Of a stretch of DNA of 52,500 nt, positions 38,714-52,275 are shown piece by piece. The DNA comes from Chrysomallon squamiferum. Its lineage: Eukaryota > Mollusca > Gastropoda > Neomphalida > Peltospiridae. The notes under the pieces were generated by a model. That model saw only the letters and a program-made list of their open reading frames with translations, did no database searches and was not told where the DNA came from. Position 1 is the first letter of the stretch; the number at the start of each line of letters is the position of its first letter. The DNA is taken from contig CM022672.1 in NCBI GenBank assembly GCA_012295275.1, forward strand, positions 7,346,384 to 7,398,883, read 5' to 3'. The translations under genes were made by a program, and so were the position numbers.

Positions 38714-38725
38714 CTGTGTGTGTGT
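38670..38725. repeat. (TG)n microsatellite
   Basis: TG repeat with single TTTG and TCTG interruptions. Confidence 0.9.
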
Positions 38726-39679
38726 TTTCGTTTGTTCCTGTGTGTATTTGTCTGTTTACAAACCCTAGCTATGTTTCATTGTTAATTAAAATCGTACTTG
38801 CAAATTCTAAAATAAAAGGGAATTTTTTCTAACTCTGTACACGGAGAATAGAAAATACAGTATCAACATAAAACACAATACATAAAACAAAATCTTTTTT
38901 ATCTCCAACACTGATCCACCGTCGACATCAAAGAGGTTGTTGCACGTTACTTTATGTAGAAATTATGTCTGTCGTCCTGTGATGGTATTTTTTATTAGAC
39001 TTAGATACCACAGCTATCCATTAGTGAATCACAAACAAGGAAATACTTACATGGACAAATATTTAAACTTTAAAAAAAAACGTGAAACATTTTAAAAAAA
39101 AACTCTTATCTATTTGTGTTGCTTAAATACGTTATCCTTTAAAAGATTGGTTTCTCATGTTAGACAGTTGAGAGATTCAAGGATTACGAGAAGCAAGCAG
39201 GTTTGAAACTTTGTGTCACGCAAATGTTCGAAAACACACGACTAGAATCTAACATTCGACTTTATAAATGAAGCAGATTTCGAAAATGATAAAAAAGATA
39301 CTTTGCAATATTCCCTTGGAAATCAATTTAGATCCAGTATCCTGCAGAATCGTATTACTTGTCTACTTTCGAATAAACTTAGATGTCAACTTCAGAATTA
39401 ATTTAGTGGTTTACTGTAGAAAGGATTTAATCTTCTGTTTTGGAATCAACCGAAAGGTATACCCTGGAATTAATCTAGTTGTCTCAGTTACAGAGGCTTG
39501 GTCATTTCTGTAATGATATAAGTTATATTAAATTATTTATCTCGTAATACGACTGCTGATGGTACTTTAAATATTAATGTTAATTCTTCTACAGCTACGT
39601 TTTACTTCTGCCGTTATTTCTGAAAATAACTACAATTTTATATTATATTTTTGTTACGACTACAATACCGTTACTACTA

Positions 39680-39788
39680 CAAACCACTACGACTATTATA
39701 ACAACTAGTACTATTACTAATATGTTACCACCACTACTACTATCACTATTACCACCATCACTACAATTACAACTACTACTACTACGAC

Positions 39789-39830
<42 letters not shown>

Positions 39831-39832
39831 CA
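39680..39832. repeat. ACT-type degenerate tract ending in (ATT)n
   Basis: ACTACT/ACCACT variants pass into about 14 ATT units. Confidence 0.85.
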
Positions 39833-42800
39833 TTAGTATTAGTATTATTATAAAGATGAATTAAATAAAAATGATTATGATGACAATATAGTTGTTGTTG
39901 TTGTTGTTTTTTAATTTATTCATTAAATAATTCCGTCTTTCATTCAATCATCCATCTTTTTACATGCATGTTGGAAGCTGCATCTATCTCTCCTACCTGT
40001 TTACATCGCCGTAACAATAGACTGGCAATTACTCATGAAACGTCTATTAACATGTGAAAAAGAAACCGTTATTTCTGCACACAAATTAGCATATCTCATT
40101 GAACGATGAAAACACATCACCACACAGGACAAAAACACTGTTACTCGAAAATACAAATGAAGAATACGAAAACTCGTTTAATATTACTAATCGTGTTTTC
40201 ATCGGCCACAGAGTCGGGATAAATGATACAAACTACAATTAACCATCTCGAAACAGATTTTTTTTTTTTCTTTCTTTCCAGACACAAAAAGAACATGCAA
40301 CAATAAATGAATTGACTCTTTGATGTTGAAATGGAAAGCGGTGTAATCAACACGGCATGGATTAATCGTCACAGAAAATAGTTTTATCACGAGACACTGT
40401 CGTTTGTTGAGGAATCAGTTTCTGGTTCACTGAATCATTCTCACCACGCCTTTACAGTGTTTTCTTTTTAATTAGTAATGACTGTATGCATATAAATCTA
40501 TTTTCAACAGTCGCAGCTTGTAATAGGTTATATCGTAATTTACGTACGCTAGAGTGTGTTAGACAGAAAGAGACCAGTCAGACAGACAGACAGACAGACA
40601 AGTGTTCAGATAAAACATGTATATATAGACAAAGAGACAGACTAAAAGAATCAGAAAGTTTGTCTTCAGTTCATTGTAAACTGACTGAAAACAGAACCAT
40701 AGGCGAATTTAGAATTAATTTTCAGAAAACCATTTTAATTATTCGTTAAAATCTAGCTAAAGATCGATTTCAGTGAAATGATCAGTATGTTTTTTTCCTT
40801 GGGAAGAATGAAAAATTAGTCTGCGAAACAAAAACAAAAACAGATCAAAAGAAATAATGAGTTTTCTTAAGTTTAACATTTAAGCTTTTTTGTAAATAAA
40901 AACGAGTTTTAATCTCTGTTTTTGAATTAGAAAGACGGACGGAAAAAAAAATTAGACAGAGAAAACGTATTGATTAATCGAAAAATTACCAAAGGACTGA
41001 AAAAAAAAAGAGATTAGACATAGAAAATGTATTGATTAATCGAAAGAATCTGTGATGGAAATAATAAAAAGACGATAGAAGATGAAGAGAAAAACAGATG
41101 GATGGATATTCGAATGAAAGAACGAAAAAACTAATCACTGAATGAATTAAAGAAAAACAACAAACTAAAGTGTTATTAAATTAAAGCCTTTTTACCATTA
41201 TTGTTTTTATATTGATGTACAGTATGTCCACTTTTAATCCTCGTGCGTGTGAATGATAATTATATCATAAATGACACTGTACATTTCACTCGGGTAGAAA
41301 CATGAACTGGTACAATTAACATCACACGGCTCAAAGATCAAAGCTTAAAGAAATCCTTGTCACCCGATAATCACAAAGTCAAGTTTAGCAAAAGTATTAA
41401 CGTTCATTAATGAAAATAGTTTTACATTCATTAAATATGAATTATTTTCATAGCTTTTCTTTACGCTTATTAATTTTACAGTTATTCAAAGCAGAATTAT
41501 GCAGTACTTTTTCTTAAATGTCTGTATATCTACTTATCTGTCTGTTACTCAGTCCCTGGGTCTGTTTATCTGAGTGTCTGTCTGTCTGTCTGTCCCTCCA
41601 CCCATCCGCCTGTTTGTCATTTGTTTTTATCTCTTTCTCTCTATTTTTTTATTTTAATTTTTTTTTCTTTCTGTATGTTTATCTATTTATCTGTCTCTCT
41701 ATTTCTGACGTTGTCTCTCTACCCATCTGTTTGTCTCTCTACCCGTCTGTTTGTCTCCGTCGACCTACTTTTCTATATATAATTATCTAATGTCTGTATC
41801 TGCTTAACAACTACCTAAATATTTATCGTTCTACTTTTTTTTTCTTTTCTAATTTATTATACAAGAATTTTGTTATTAATAAATCAAGTTTTGTTAATTT
41901 ATTTGTCTGTTTGCCTACCGAATCTGTCTATTTAATATATGTCAGATTAATTAATCTAATTAGTTAGTTAATGTTTTACGTTTTTGTTCATACTGTTCCA
42001 GAAATCTAATATTATCAACATACAGTTTGTTACATGTTTTTTCCCCGATAAATTTATTTATTTACATGACTTTTGCATATTCGTCTTCTTCACTGTTATT
42101 TATTTATATACTTAAAAAAAAAAAAAAAAAAAAAAAAAATGTTGAAGCATCATCACCGGACCTGAGCACAAATAAACATATAACAAACATGCGCAGACGC
42201 TAAACATCCATTTCCTGTCAGATTGTATCTTACGACACTTATGTGGTTTGTTTCGTCTTCAATTATTTTAAGAACATGTTGTGCGGTCGTAGGAGCTAGT
42301 TTACAATTCATGTGATAAAAGATATTAAAGATTTCAAATCTCCTTTGGGAGGAATTAACCCAGCGAGTTTCTTTTACGATCTCGCCTGGTTACCAAATTT
42401 TTCCTGCGTAATGTAAGTAGCGTTGTTATCAATAATTTAGCGCCATTTTTGTTTAGTTTTAATGTTATGACATTCTTCGCTTCGCGTTTCTCTTTGATGT
42501 AACGTCATCTGTGTGATGTACTAACACCAATAAAACCGGACATAATGTGAAACTGTAATACTGCGTGGAATCTAAAATGAGATTTTTTTTCCCCTTCTTG
42601 CTGTCTGCTTTATTTTAAATTTATTTATTTATTTAATTAGTTTATTAACAAAGCACTAAACACGTATTAATTTCATCACACATGTGAATAAAAACCGTGA
42701 CAATAATGAGAGAGGAAACCCGCTTTTGAATTTTTTTTTTTTTTTGGGGTTTTTTTTTTTTTTTTTTTTTTTTTTTGTTTTTGTTATTTGTTTGCTGTTA

Positions 42801-42860
42801 ATTTTTATTTTATTTTAAATTTTTATTATTATTATTTTTTGTGTGTTTGTTTGTTAACAG

Positions 42861-43028
42861 TATAGGATTTTCTGTATACGCCCTCCCACAGATAGCAGAC
42901 CTATGCACGGCCTTTGACAAACCAGCCGACGGATACTTTCTATGACGAGAAGTGGTTCAGTGGACACTTTAAGGAAAATCTTAGGACACATCAAGCCACA
43001 AACCTGCGCTCTAACCAATGGGCCACAA
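42861..43028 (-). mobile_element. Degraded tRNA-headed SINE, mollusc-type core
   Basis: Read on the minus strand, it starts GTGGCCCATTGGTTAGAGCG, a tRNA-like head whose A box TGGCCCATTGG (43015-43025) fits TRGYNNANNNG. Further in it has CTGGTTTGTCAAAGGCCGTG and CTATCTGTGGGAGGGCGTAT. These match the order TATCAAAGGCCGTG..CTGTCTGTGGGA..CATATAAAAGATCC that I recognise from abundant gastropod and bivalve SINEs. The B box region is not recognisable and the 3' end is lost near 42861, so it is an old, inactive copy. Confidence 0.72.
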
Positions 43029-43785
43029 CCTGCTGTTTTGACACTCGAAGAAAAAATTAATGAAAATAAAAATGTATATTTTTTGTAATTAATTGGTTAC
43101 ACGACTTCAGCATTAAGCAGCTGTCAGGTTGTATTCTGTTACGTGGATGAAAGCAAATTCCAGCATGTTCGGCGTTTTTATCTGTTCCTTGACGTCTTTC
43201 TTTTTTCCTTAGAAATAAAATTTAAAAAAAAAAAAAAAAAATACTAATAAAACTTCAAAATAAATTTCGAGTATTTATTAAATCCAAACGAAAAGGCGAT
43301 ACACTATAAAAAGCCCCAGTAGTTTTCTGTATGAATTTATTAAAACATTTTTGCAATATTTAGAAAACCGGCAATTTCCGTTTTTCCGATTTCAAAGTAT
43401 AAACTGAACAACAAAAAATTATAATAATAATTTTAAATAAAAGATAAAAAGACAAATAAATAAAAGTAACAGCATGTAAGAATAATAATTATAAAATCAT
43501 CAACAAAAAATGATACATTGAACTAGTATTAATAACGAGAAGACGAATAGCAACACTAACTACTAGAACAAGAACTATAACAAATAACAATGATGAAGGT
43601 GAAGAAGAAAATAATAAACACAATATAATTAACGAGCATCTTAGTCTTAATTACTAGTATAAACTATATCATTTTCAAAACCAAAATCACAGTATAACGT
43701 CATCACACTGAACGAAAGCGTCACCAAATAAACCAGAAAATAAAAAATAAAAATTATATTTCCAATTTATCATTTAACAGAACAC

Positions 43786-43798
43786 GGGTCAAAGGTCT
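43786..43798 (+). promoter_or_regulatory. DR1-type nuclear receptor element
   Basis: GGGTCAAAGGTCT consists of two RGGTCA-like half sites one base apart (12 of 13 positions fit the DR1 consensus), the arrangement bound by RXR, HNF4 or COUP-TF type receptors. No gene is visible nearby. Confidence 0.35.
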
Positions 43799-43913
43799 AT
43801 AGAATATTGATATGTTACTGTCTGCAAGTTCCTGACAGTGAAAAATAACAAAGAGTTCAAAAACTCGTTCGGTCATTTAGTTTATCCTTTCGCCTACTCA
43901 AACAACCAGGTCG

Positions 43914-44895
43914 TTACGTAATACACAGCTTCTGAAGAAAGGAAACGAGGCGAAACTCCTAACACGTCTGTAATTAACGATTATATATTCACGTTAATGT
44001 ACATATTAATAACCGAGCAGTACGGCAATTAATATTTAATATTACATTTATTACGTAATTTTGTTTATGTGAATTAATGCTTTACAAAAGATCGATTCGT
44101 TGCTTTGTTAATTTTTTGGGTTTATGTGAAAGGTTTATTTACTTATTAATTAATAAACACAACAACAGCAATAGTAATAAATAAAATAAAATAAATTAAA
44201 TTAAAATAAAATTAACCACTCTGCTGTCTATAGGAATTTCAGCCACATTGAATTTGAACAATAGGCTTAAATAAATTAATAATTAAACAAATAAATAAAT
44301 ATCAGTTTACAAAATAGAATATTTTTGATAATCGTGGTATCAATGATTGAATTAATTTTAATATATTAAAAAGTACGTGTTAGTTTGTCGAAAAAATAAA
44401 ATAAAAGGGAAAGTATTCCATTTCCAATACAAAGATAAAGAGTTTGGACTGAAGATAAATCCTGGTTATTTTCTTTGAGAATCAGTTTACAAAATACACA
44501 AACATATCAGTATCTTCTGGAATCAGCCGATGCATAATTCAACACCATTTACACATTAACATTGTGAAAAGTGGAGTTTTTGATTGCGACGTTAATAAAG
44601 CACAGAGGGATTATTCTATTTCATAATGTGTCTAACAATAGCACAATGCAATTCTGATCAAATCTCGTTAACAGCTTTTAACAGGTTTTTCCTCTGGCGT
44701 CCCGAGATCGCCCGAACGGCGCAGAGATAGTTCATAACAGTCTTCACAAACCAATATCATTAACTTTGTTTGCTTAGAAGAACAGATGGAAGAGACACAG
44801 ACAGACAAACGGAGAGAGACACAGAGAGAGATATATATAACAAAACTGAATTATATTTCTGTCATGTACAGTTTTACAATTTGTGTATTACGTAA
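43914..44895. promoter_or_regulatory. Three TTACGTAA palindromes
   Basis: Perfect TTACGTAA sites lie at 43914-43921, 44051-44058 and 44888-44895. This is a PAR-bZIP / C/EBP-type recognition palindrome. They lie between the DR1 element and the CRE at 45249. Confidence 0.35.
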
Positions 44896-45248
44896 TAGAC
44901 TAGATCAGTCATGTTTGTTTATCGTATTAGTGGACTGATTATCCATTCAGTTTACTGAAACCGCTTATACAAAAAGACAAGCTAATTTACATAACCGAGT
45001 ATTAATTAAATCAGTAATCATTTTCATTGTTTCAAGGCGGCATCCAGAGATTGGATTCGCTTAAATAGTTTTAATTCACTTTTAGTTCTTAGCTCAGTTC
45101 TTCCTCTTTAATATCTACACACGTAACACATACTTAGAATTCAGAGCCTTTTCTCTCTATAGATATTCAAATAAAATTAATAATATTAATACACATTTTC
45201 TTCTCATATTAGGCCTGTCTGTTGTTAATTTATTTCCGTCAATTGTAA

Positions 45249-45256
45249 TGACGTCA
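45249..45256. promoter_or_regulatory. CRE palindrome TGACGTCA
   Basis: Perfect cAMP-response element, with a second half site (TGACGTA) at 45274-45280. Confidence 0.4.
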
Positions 45257-45885
45257 TAACAACGTTGGAAACATGACGTAGAAATTTATTGTTTAGCGCT
45301 ACGGAAAGATGTTTGGTCCCGTGAGTAATTTTCATCTTCTTTGCAAATAATTATTTTTTTAATAACTTAACAAAATATACTGTTAGAAATTTCTTATTGC
45401 AAAAATGTTCTTATAAAAAGATAAAACAGAATTAAAAGAAAGTCGTAAAACTATTTAACAATTTGTTATTGGTTCTTCCCGTCACCTAATTTTGTAATTG
45501 TAATGAATAAAAATAATATGTACTAAACATTCGTTCACAAAGCAACAAAAGGTTATTGTGTTATTATTAATATTCTTTGTGAAAAGAGACAATGAGAGTT
45601 TTTGTGTGTGTGTGTGTGTGTGTGGTTTTGTGTTTGTTTCTCAAGTTTGTTTGGCTTAGTCGGTCATAAGTTTTATGTAATGACACCCACATTTTGTTAT
45701 TTATCAAACGATCGAATATTTCCGAGTCGGTGATTTTATTACAGCACTCTTGGGTTTCTTGTTGTAGCGTGTGTGTGTGTACGACTAGATGATGCTTTTT
45801 ATGGTACCAGAGAAATCGAAAATGACCGATCTAAAAAGAATGTAAAGCCATATTTATTGTTAAATGAGTATATTAGCCGTAATCG

Positions 45886-45907
45886 TTGCCAGCCATAAGG
45901 TTGGCAA
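45886..45907 (+). other. Compact hairpin, 9-bp stem and ATAA loop
   Basis: TTGCCAGCC and GGTTGGCAA pair over nine positions (one G-T) around a four-base loop. A second inverted repeat, GCGGAGAAC (45938-45946) and GTTCTCCGC (45979-45987), follows closely. No run of T suggests a terminator, and no known RNA family is recognised. Confidence 0.4.
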
Positions 45908-46522
45908 AGATTAGCCAAAAAACACGATATAGACCTAGCGGAGAACCAGTGACATACATACAAATGTTCGACTGAGTTGTTCTCCGCCAGAGGATACTCA
46001 GACTACCACTGATCTTGAGATTAAAATGACTACGGATTTTTAACTTGTTAACAAATTAAATTATTAACTCTAGTTTTATATATAGGAGATTACTTCGATT
46101 TTGTGTAATAACTGAAAATGACGTGTTATCACCACAAATTAGCTGATTAAACATAATCAAAATAAATGATGATTATTATAACAATTTTATTATCGCTAAT
46201 TTTGTTATGCCAGTATTTCTGTTTCTTTCATCTACGTTTTAAATGGTGTCATCATTGACATAATGAAAACTGGGTACTTTCCTGTGTTGTATACTCAATG
46301 AAAATAGAAACTTGAGAACCTTTTAACCAGTGTTATTTGTAGGTGATGCGAAAACGTATACACTGAATAATTAGAACACAACAGTAGGTCCATTTCTGAA
46401 CATGAGAAAACAAATGGTTAACTGGTTTCCAAGTGAGCAATAACCTAGATTCATTGTCAAGGTTCTTGGCTAAACTGTGCATTACACAATCATCGATACA
46501 TGTTGAAAAAACAACAACACAC

Positions 46523-46523
46523 A

Positions 46524-46558
<35 letters not shown>
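46523..46558. repeat. (CA)n microsatellite
   Basis: Perfect CA repeat after a short CAGACA lead. Confidence 0.9.
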
Positions 46559-46561
<3 letters not shown>

Positions 46562-47500
46562 TAAAAACTCTTGCACTTTTGTATCAGTCAAAACCTGTAT
46601 TGTTGACATTCGAAAATAAAAACTGAGGCATTTAACTAAGGTTATCTTTTCAATCAATGTTTCAGAACTGATATACAGTAACAAGTGAAAAACAAAAAAA
46701 AATAAAATAAAAAGCCAATCTTTCGATCTTAGCGACAAAAATCTCAGTGGTTGTCGAGAAGATTTCGATTACTCGACTCTTTCAAGCGAACCATTGCATT
46801 AAACGTGTGTAAAATCTATTTCACTTTAAAAAAAAACTGTCATCTTCATTTTACGTGTTTATCTATAACACAAAAAAAAAAACAATACATAAAAAGAACA
46901 TTTTTCACGGAACTTTTCATCCCGTAACGGACTAAAAACTTCCCATTTGATGCACACTCTGTTGATAACTAATTCCCTTTCGATATGTACTCTGTCATAG
47001 CATTAGTAATACACTCTGCTATTTTAAAAACTCTATCAATTCAAACACCATGCTCGATTATTATTATTTCTCTTAATCTTCACACCCATGACTCCGAAAA
47101 ACCTATTTTTCTCGCCATGATCTCTACATCTATTGTCACTTAAGTTTCTCGTACAATCTGACCACGAGTTGGCGTGCAGTGGGGAAAAGCTTTATTGGAG
47201 CTAACAAACTGTAATATTAAATGCTTTCTAAACATTAGTTTCGCTTGACTAAAACTCGCGAGGATACTTAGACATAATGGGGTGCTAACAAGAAGACTTT
47301 TCTATGGCTGTTTCTCTCTACATGGACTGTTTTATATGGCTACTTCTTCCCGAAATCTCCTTACCGTTCTTCAGTCTCCCGTCACGCCAGAGCTGACAGT
47401 AATAAGCTGTGGTACTGAAATAGATCATAATTTACTGTTCAGCGAAATATAACGGTATGGATTAGCTGTTAATCTGAAAGACAAATTAAAAAATATATAA

Positions 47501-47502
<2 letters not shown>

Positions 47503-47544
<42 letters not shown>
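47503..47544. repeat. (AAT)n microsatellite
   Basis: Perfect AAT repeat of about 14 units. Confidence 0.93.
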
Positions 47545-47545
<1 letters not shown>

Positions 47546-49094
47546 GGCTAAAGATTTATCTGAAAGACATAGGAATCAAAGAGAAGACATATATATATAT
47601 ATGATTATTCATACGCCTAGGTATCAGACTGATAGGCGTTTCGATTGTTCCGCTGATGTATCGATTTATTTGTGTCAATATTTCTGTATTACAAAATAAA
47701 AGAAACGGTTCAAATATAGAATTTTGATTTTTTTAATTATTCGATAGGTTTATTACCTATTTGTATGAAACGAACGTTTGAATATCTAATTAGGGCAGTT
47801 ACTTTAACGTGTACAAACAGCTCAATTTTATTTTGTGCAGTTCCATCTTACTGCATCAAAAAAAGAAAAAAAAAAAGTGTAAATAACATCAACTTTACAT
47901 GCACTGCCACTTTTTCCATTACCAGCTATGGTCGTGACTTCATTTAAACCATGTGTGCTATTTAGCTGGGAAAACGTTAATTGTATACTGCAAGAAAAAT
48001 ATTTTAATTTTATCAGAAAAAAAATGAGATCAAAAAAATGATGAGCACATTATGATTATTTGTTCAAACCTGAAGTCGCGAAGACTGAAATAGTCGGAGA
48101 GTTGGCTGTGTTCAGTACAGACCAGTTCGTGTTGCGAGAGTCGGTTATGATTCAGATACGAAACTTCGTGTCGAGCCGTTTTATTTTCATATCCATTAAC
48201 AGAAGCCACGAAGCGTTATTCACACACCCTTTACTTTGCTTTTCTCCGGCTAAATTGGATATTTCTTCAATGAACGGGTCACGCGGCTTAAAAACGAGAG
48301 GTCATCTGATGATCCCACGAGTCACGGACCCTGGGTCATTCACTGTGATGTCCTGCTTCTTAATTGTATTATCAGTGGACAGGAGTGGACTGGACTCGAG
48401 TTTTAATTGCTCGTGGAAGTTCTTGGGAACAACACTGTGCGCGGCAGTTACCTCGGAGACGAATTAACTTTCAGTAATTTATATTTATTGAACTAATTTC
48501 AGTCTCACTGTATCTAATAGTCATGGAAAAAGACTCGAGGGTTTGACTGTTCCGTTTTCAGTGTAATTAATAATAAACTTGATAAACACCAGTTAAAGCT
48601 GCAACAGTCACCTTCGGTAGTTAACACAACGCCATACTGCTTATGTTGTTATTAGTAGTTCCGCCCGATCGCTGAGCACCTCGGTTTTTGAACAGCTAAT
48701 TCACTTAACGTTTGTTGTTTTTGGGTTTTTGTTTTTTTTCGAGCTAAACGTAAATATAAACATTTGGTTAATCCTGGTGCTGTGAGCAAAAAAGTCAAAT
48801 TAATACTGACGTACAGAACAAAACGGATTTATGTCAAAATAAAAAACGAAATGGTCGAAGAATTAAATTTAATAAAAGTATATATATAAATCCCTTTCGT
48901 ATTTTCACTAGCCAAAGATTGGCAAATAAATATATTAAAATTCACACTGTCGCAGTTTATCTTTCAGTAAAATATGGCTGTCTTCAGGCAATCTGCTTAA
49001 GTTAGAAATAATATGCATAGATCGTCTTCAGCAGGATCAGTATTTCACTGTCTGACACATTTCCACACAACTGGTTAAATCAGAACCATCAATC

Positions 49095-49163
49095 TTTTGG
49101 CCAGTTGCTAGAAGAGCTCTCGAGTTTGGGGAAATTCCCGGTGAGAGCTATTAGCAAACCAAA
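49095..49163 (+). other. Imperfect hairpin with a kappa-B palindrome in its loop
   Basis: The left arm (49095-49121) has TTTGG, TTGCTA and AGCTCTC. The right arm (49143-49163) has GAGAGCT, TAGCAA and CCAAA, which pair in order with small bulges. The loop carries GGGAAATTCCC (49129-49139), a perfect Rel/NF-kappa-B palindrome. The shape is about that of a small RNA precursor, but the bulges make this uncertain. Confidence 0.35.
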
Positions 49164-49519
49164 TCAGCGGGCTTCATTTGATTTACCTCCAGTCGTTCTG
49201 CCCTGCTCACTCACATATCTCAGCACTTAATGACTGTCCTCTCTGAGACGTATTCAATCCTTCCAGTAGATAATGATTCAAACAGTCCGTTTTTTTACTC
49301 CAAAACCGTATTTTTATTTTGAGGGGCTGCGGAATTGGGGGGGCTGGGTTGTTCAGAGAATGGAAAGCTAGATCTTAATTTAATTCATCTACTTTCAATT
49401 ACGTACAACCACTAATTAACACATTATGCACATGTACATGCACACACGAAACACTCGCATTTGTATATTTTATAACATTTTTGTAAATAAAAAGTGTATA
49501 GCTGTGTTTTCTGTTTATA

Positions 49520-49701
49520 ATAGAAGTATTAGTATTAGTAGTGGTGGTGGTGATGGCAGTAGTAGTAGACATACTAACAGTAGTAGAAATAGTTGTTGTT
49601 GTTTTTGTAACAGTAGCAGTAGTTGAAGCAGCAGAATCAGCAGTAGTTACATCAACAGCAACAACAGCAATAGAAGCAGTGGTAATAGTAATAGTAATAA
49701 C

Positions 49702-49762
<61 letters not shown>

Positions 49763-49800
49763 CTGGTAGTAGTGGCAGTAGTAGCTGTAGAAAAGGCAGC
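49520..49800. repeat. AGT trinucleotide tract with a perfect core
   Basis: Imperfect AGT/GTA units surround a perfect (AGT)n core at about 49701-49760. Six overlapping open frames on both strands (poly-V, -T, -L, -Y, -S) are composition artefacts. Confidence 0.93.
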
Positions 49801-50174
49801 ATAAACGGTGGTAATAGCAGTTGATATTCTTTTTGTTGTATTTTCTCGGTAAAAGTACTGCACCGCATACTGTGTTTCTCTGATAGATCACATTACACAG
49901 AAAATCTTTGCAAAAATCCATCTTTGGATCAAATCTTGTTTATTACTGAAAAAGATCAAAGAACGGTAATTAAAGTCGGATAACAAAGGCGACAGCTTTC
50001 TTCACACAGCTCAGAAGTAGTTAGCAGACAAAAACGATTGTTATCTGAGGAGAATATCGTCAGAGACTTGACAAATTTCCGCATGTCGCCCAGAATATCC
50101 ACGTTGTGTGCGCATCGTTATGTGTTAGTCGTAGAGGCACGTGCACGAGTGTGAGTGTATGTGTGCGAAGGTAT

Positions 50175-50283
<109 letters not shown>

Positions 50284-52129
50284 GAACATGTGCGTGCATG
50301 CATGCATGTATCCGTGCAAGAGTGAGAAAATTATTACTCTTTAAATAATAATGATTGATTGATTGTATTTCTGCTTCGTAGTGCCTGTGACTGGATGTCT
50401 TTCTTCTGAAGCTGTGTGTTCATGCGCACAGACTATGTTTTAAATATGTGCTGATTCCATTCAAACTCTCTTCGTGCATGTGTAAAAAGTAAAGAGAGAT
50501 AATGAATGAATTAATCAGCTAATTAAATAGGTCTTATATTTCTTGCTTTCATATTTTCATTTTTTTTTTCTTTACTTTTTTGCTTACTTTTAACGACCAA
50601 ATGAAGAGCGAATGCTTTCTAAACGGTGAACTGATTACAAGATATTCAGGCGATAAGAAAATGCACATTGCGTCATTGACTCACTAATGAGTCTTTTCAG
50701 TTCTTTTAATATTTCAGTTTTAACGACAACTCTTCTTTCTGTAACAAGTGCTTTCTCGTTTTGAATTATGGGTAAAATGTTATTATGTACTGATAATTAT
50801 GATTATCATGATGGTAATTATGATAATGATGATATACATATACATACATTCACACACACAGACACACATACATACGTTTTCATTCATACATACATACATT
50901 ATATATAATACCGTACAAACATACATACTCATAGTACAACACAACACAACGTAACAATATTACTTAACATAATACAGCATCTTAACAAAAAAATTATATT
51001 ACATAACAAAAGAAAACATAATAACACAAGATAACAAAACATAAAATAAAATTTTTATATATATATACTTTAAAAAAGAAAAAGTAATATATACATTACT
51101 GTTCTTTTTTGTGGCAAATAAATACAAGACCAATTTTAATACATTTGTTTTTGTTTTGAAGGTGTGTTTTTTTTTTTTTTTAATGTTGTTGTTTTAGTTG
51201 TTGTTTGATTTCTTTGGGGTTTTTCTGTGTATTTTATTACATTTTATTTTATTTTATTTTACTGTTTATCTTTGCTGGTTTTTTATTATTATACTACATT
51301 ATTATTTATTTAAATTTATTTAATTACTATAAATTCATTAACATTTTATTAGAAATGTAATTAGTACAGATCTATTAATATTAATATGTAAATAACGATA
51401 ACTGTCAGTTTGTTTGTCTATTCTGTAATTACAAAGAAACAGTTGAGAATATCGACTTAAAGCTACACAGACACTGCCTCCACCACGTACGACATTCCTG
51501 TCGCGTGTAACATTACTAATGCATCACTTTGCTTTCTCTGTCAAAGAGACTCCCTGAGTTTATGTGCTTTGTTCAAAATCATCAACGTTTTCTGTACAAA
51601 ACAAACACAGTGGTAAATAAAAACCAAGAACAATACGTACCAGACGCACTGCTAATTTGTACTTACATCAACATCTGGCCTTGCGGTAAAAAAGGTATTT
51701 TAAGCACACTTAATAAGCTAGAGCTATCATGTCTGTCGATTATAATGCAAGTAATATTACAGCTGGTAAAATGCACGCGGTATTTATTGCGTTAAGTATG
51801 TTAACTTCGAACCCTAACCGTGAGGTGGTCTTGTTTTCGTTTCACTTAGGACTAACGTAAAGGAAATATTCAATCATTTATGATAATAACTATCAATGGT
51901 GGTTAATTAACGTAGCATGTTTCAGTCGCAGGACAGGCCACCAAGTGTTTACAGTCATTATTTAACCTGAAATGGTTAAACTGAATAATATTTATTCAGA
52001 TATTAATAGCACGTAAATATGAGGATTTTGGATAGTAGGATATATGGAGCCTTGAATATTTAACTGTCAAATTTCTTATTGTCGTATTATCTAATACAAA
52101 TTATTCGCTCTCAAATTCAGATGACGGGT

Positions 52130-52239
52130 AATAATAATAGTTGTAGTAATAGCAGTGGTAATAGCAATAATAATAAAAAGTATCAGTAATAGTGGGAATA
52201 GTTGGGGTTATAATAGTTGTAGTAGTGCCTCTAGTAGTA

Positions 52240-52275
<36 letters not shown>

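Larger units (their letters stand above)
34770..42850. other. Non-coding block with many simple repeats
   Basis: No supported gene; short open frames here lack splice context or family likeness. It contains a poly-A/poly-T pair (35017-35147), an AGT tract (35277-35425), (GC)5(AC)27 (36355-36418), a 16-bp palindrome (37564-37579), (ATC)n and TG tracts (38.5-38.7 kb), ACT/ATT repeats (39.68-39.83 kb), a degenerate TCTG region (41.5-41.76 kb) and homopolymer runs at 42.12 and 42.73 kb. Confidence 0.55.

Noticed and set aside
48060-48467. 135-codon plus-strand open frame in a GC-raised patch
   Set aside because: It starts with TTG, not ATG; no recognisable domain, no clear acceptor or donor, and the composition patch is open in part by chance.
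49399-49921. Six overlapping frames (poly-T, -V, -L, -Y, -S)
   Set aside because: Trinucleotide-repeat artefacts on both strands.
51805-51835. TTCGAACC as a possible minus-strand tRNA B box
   Set aside because: The conserved closing CC is absent and no acceptor stem pairs.
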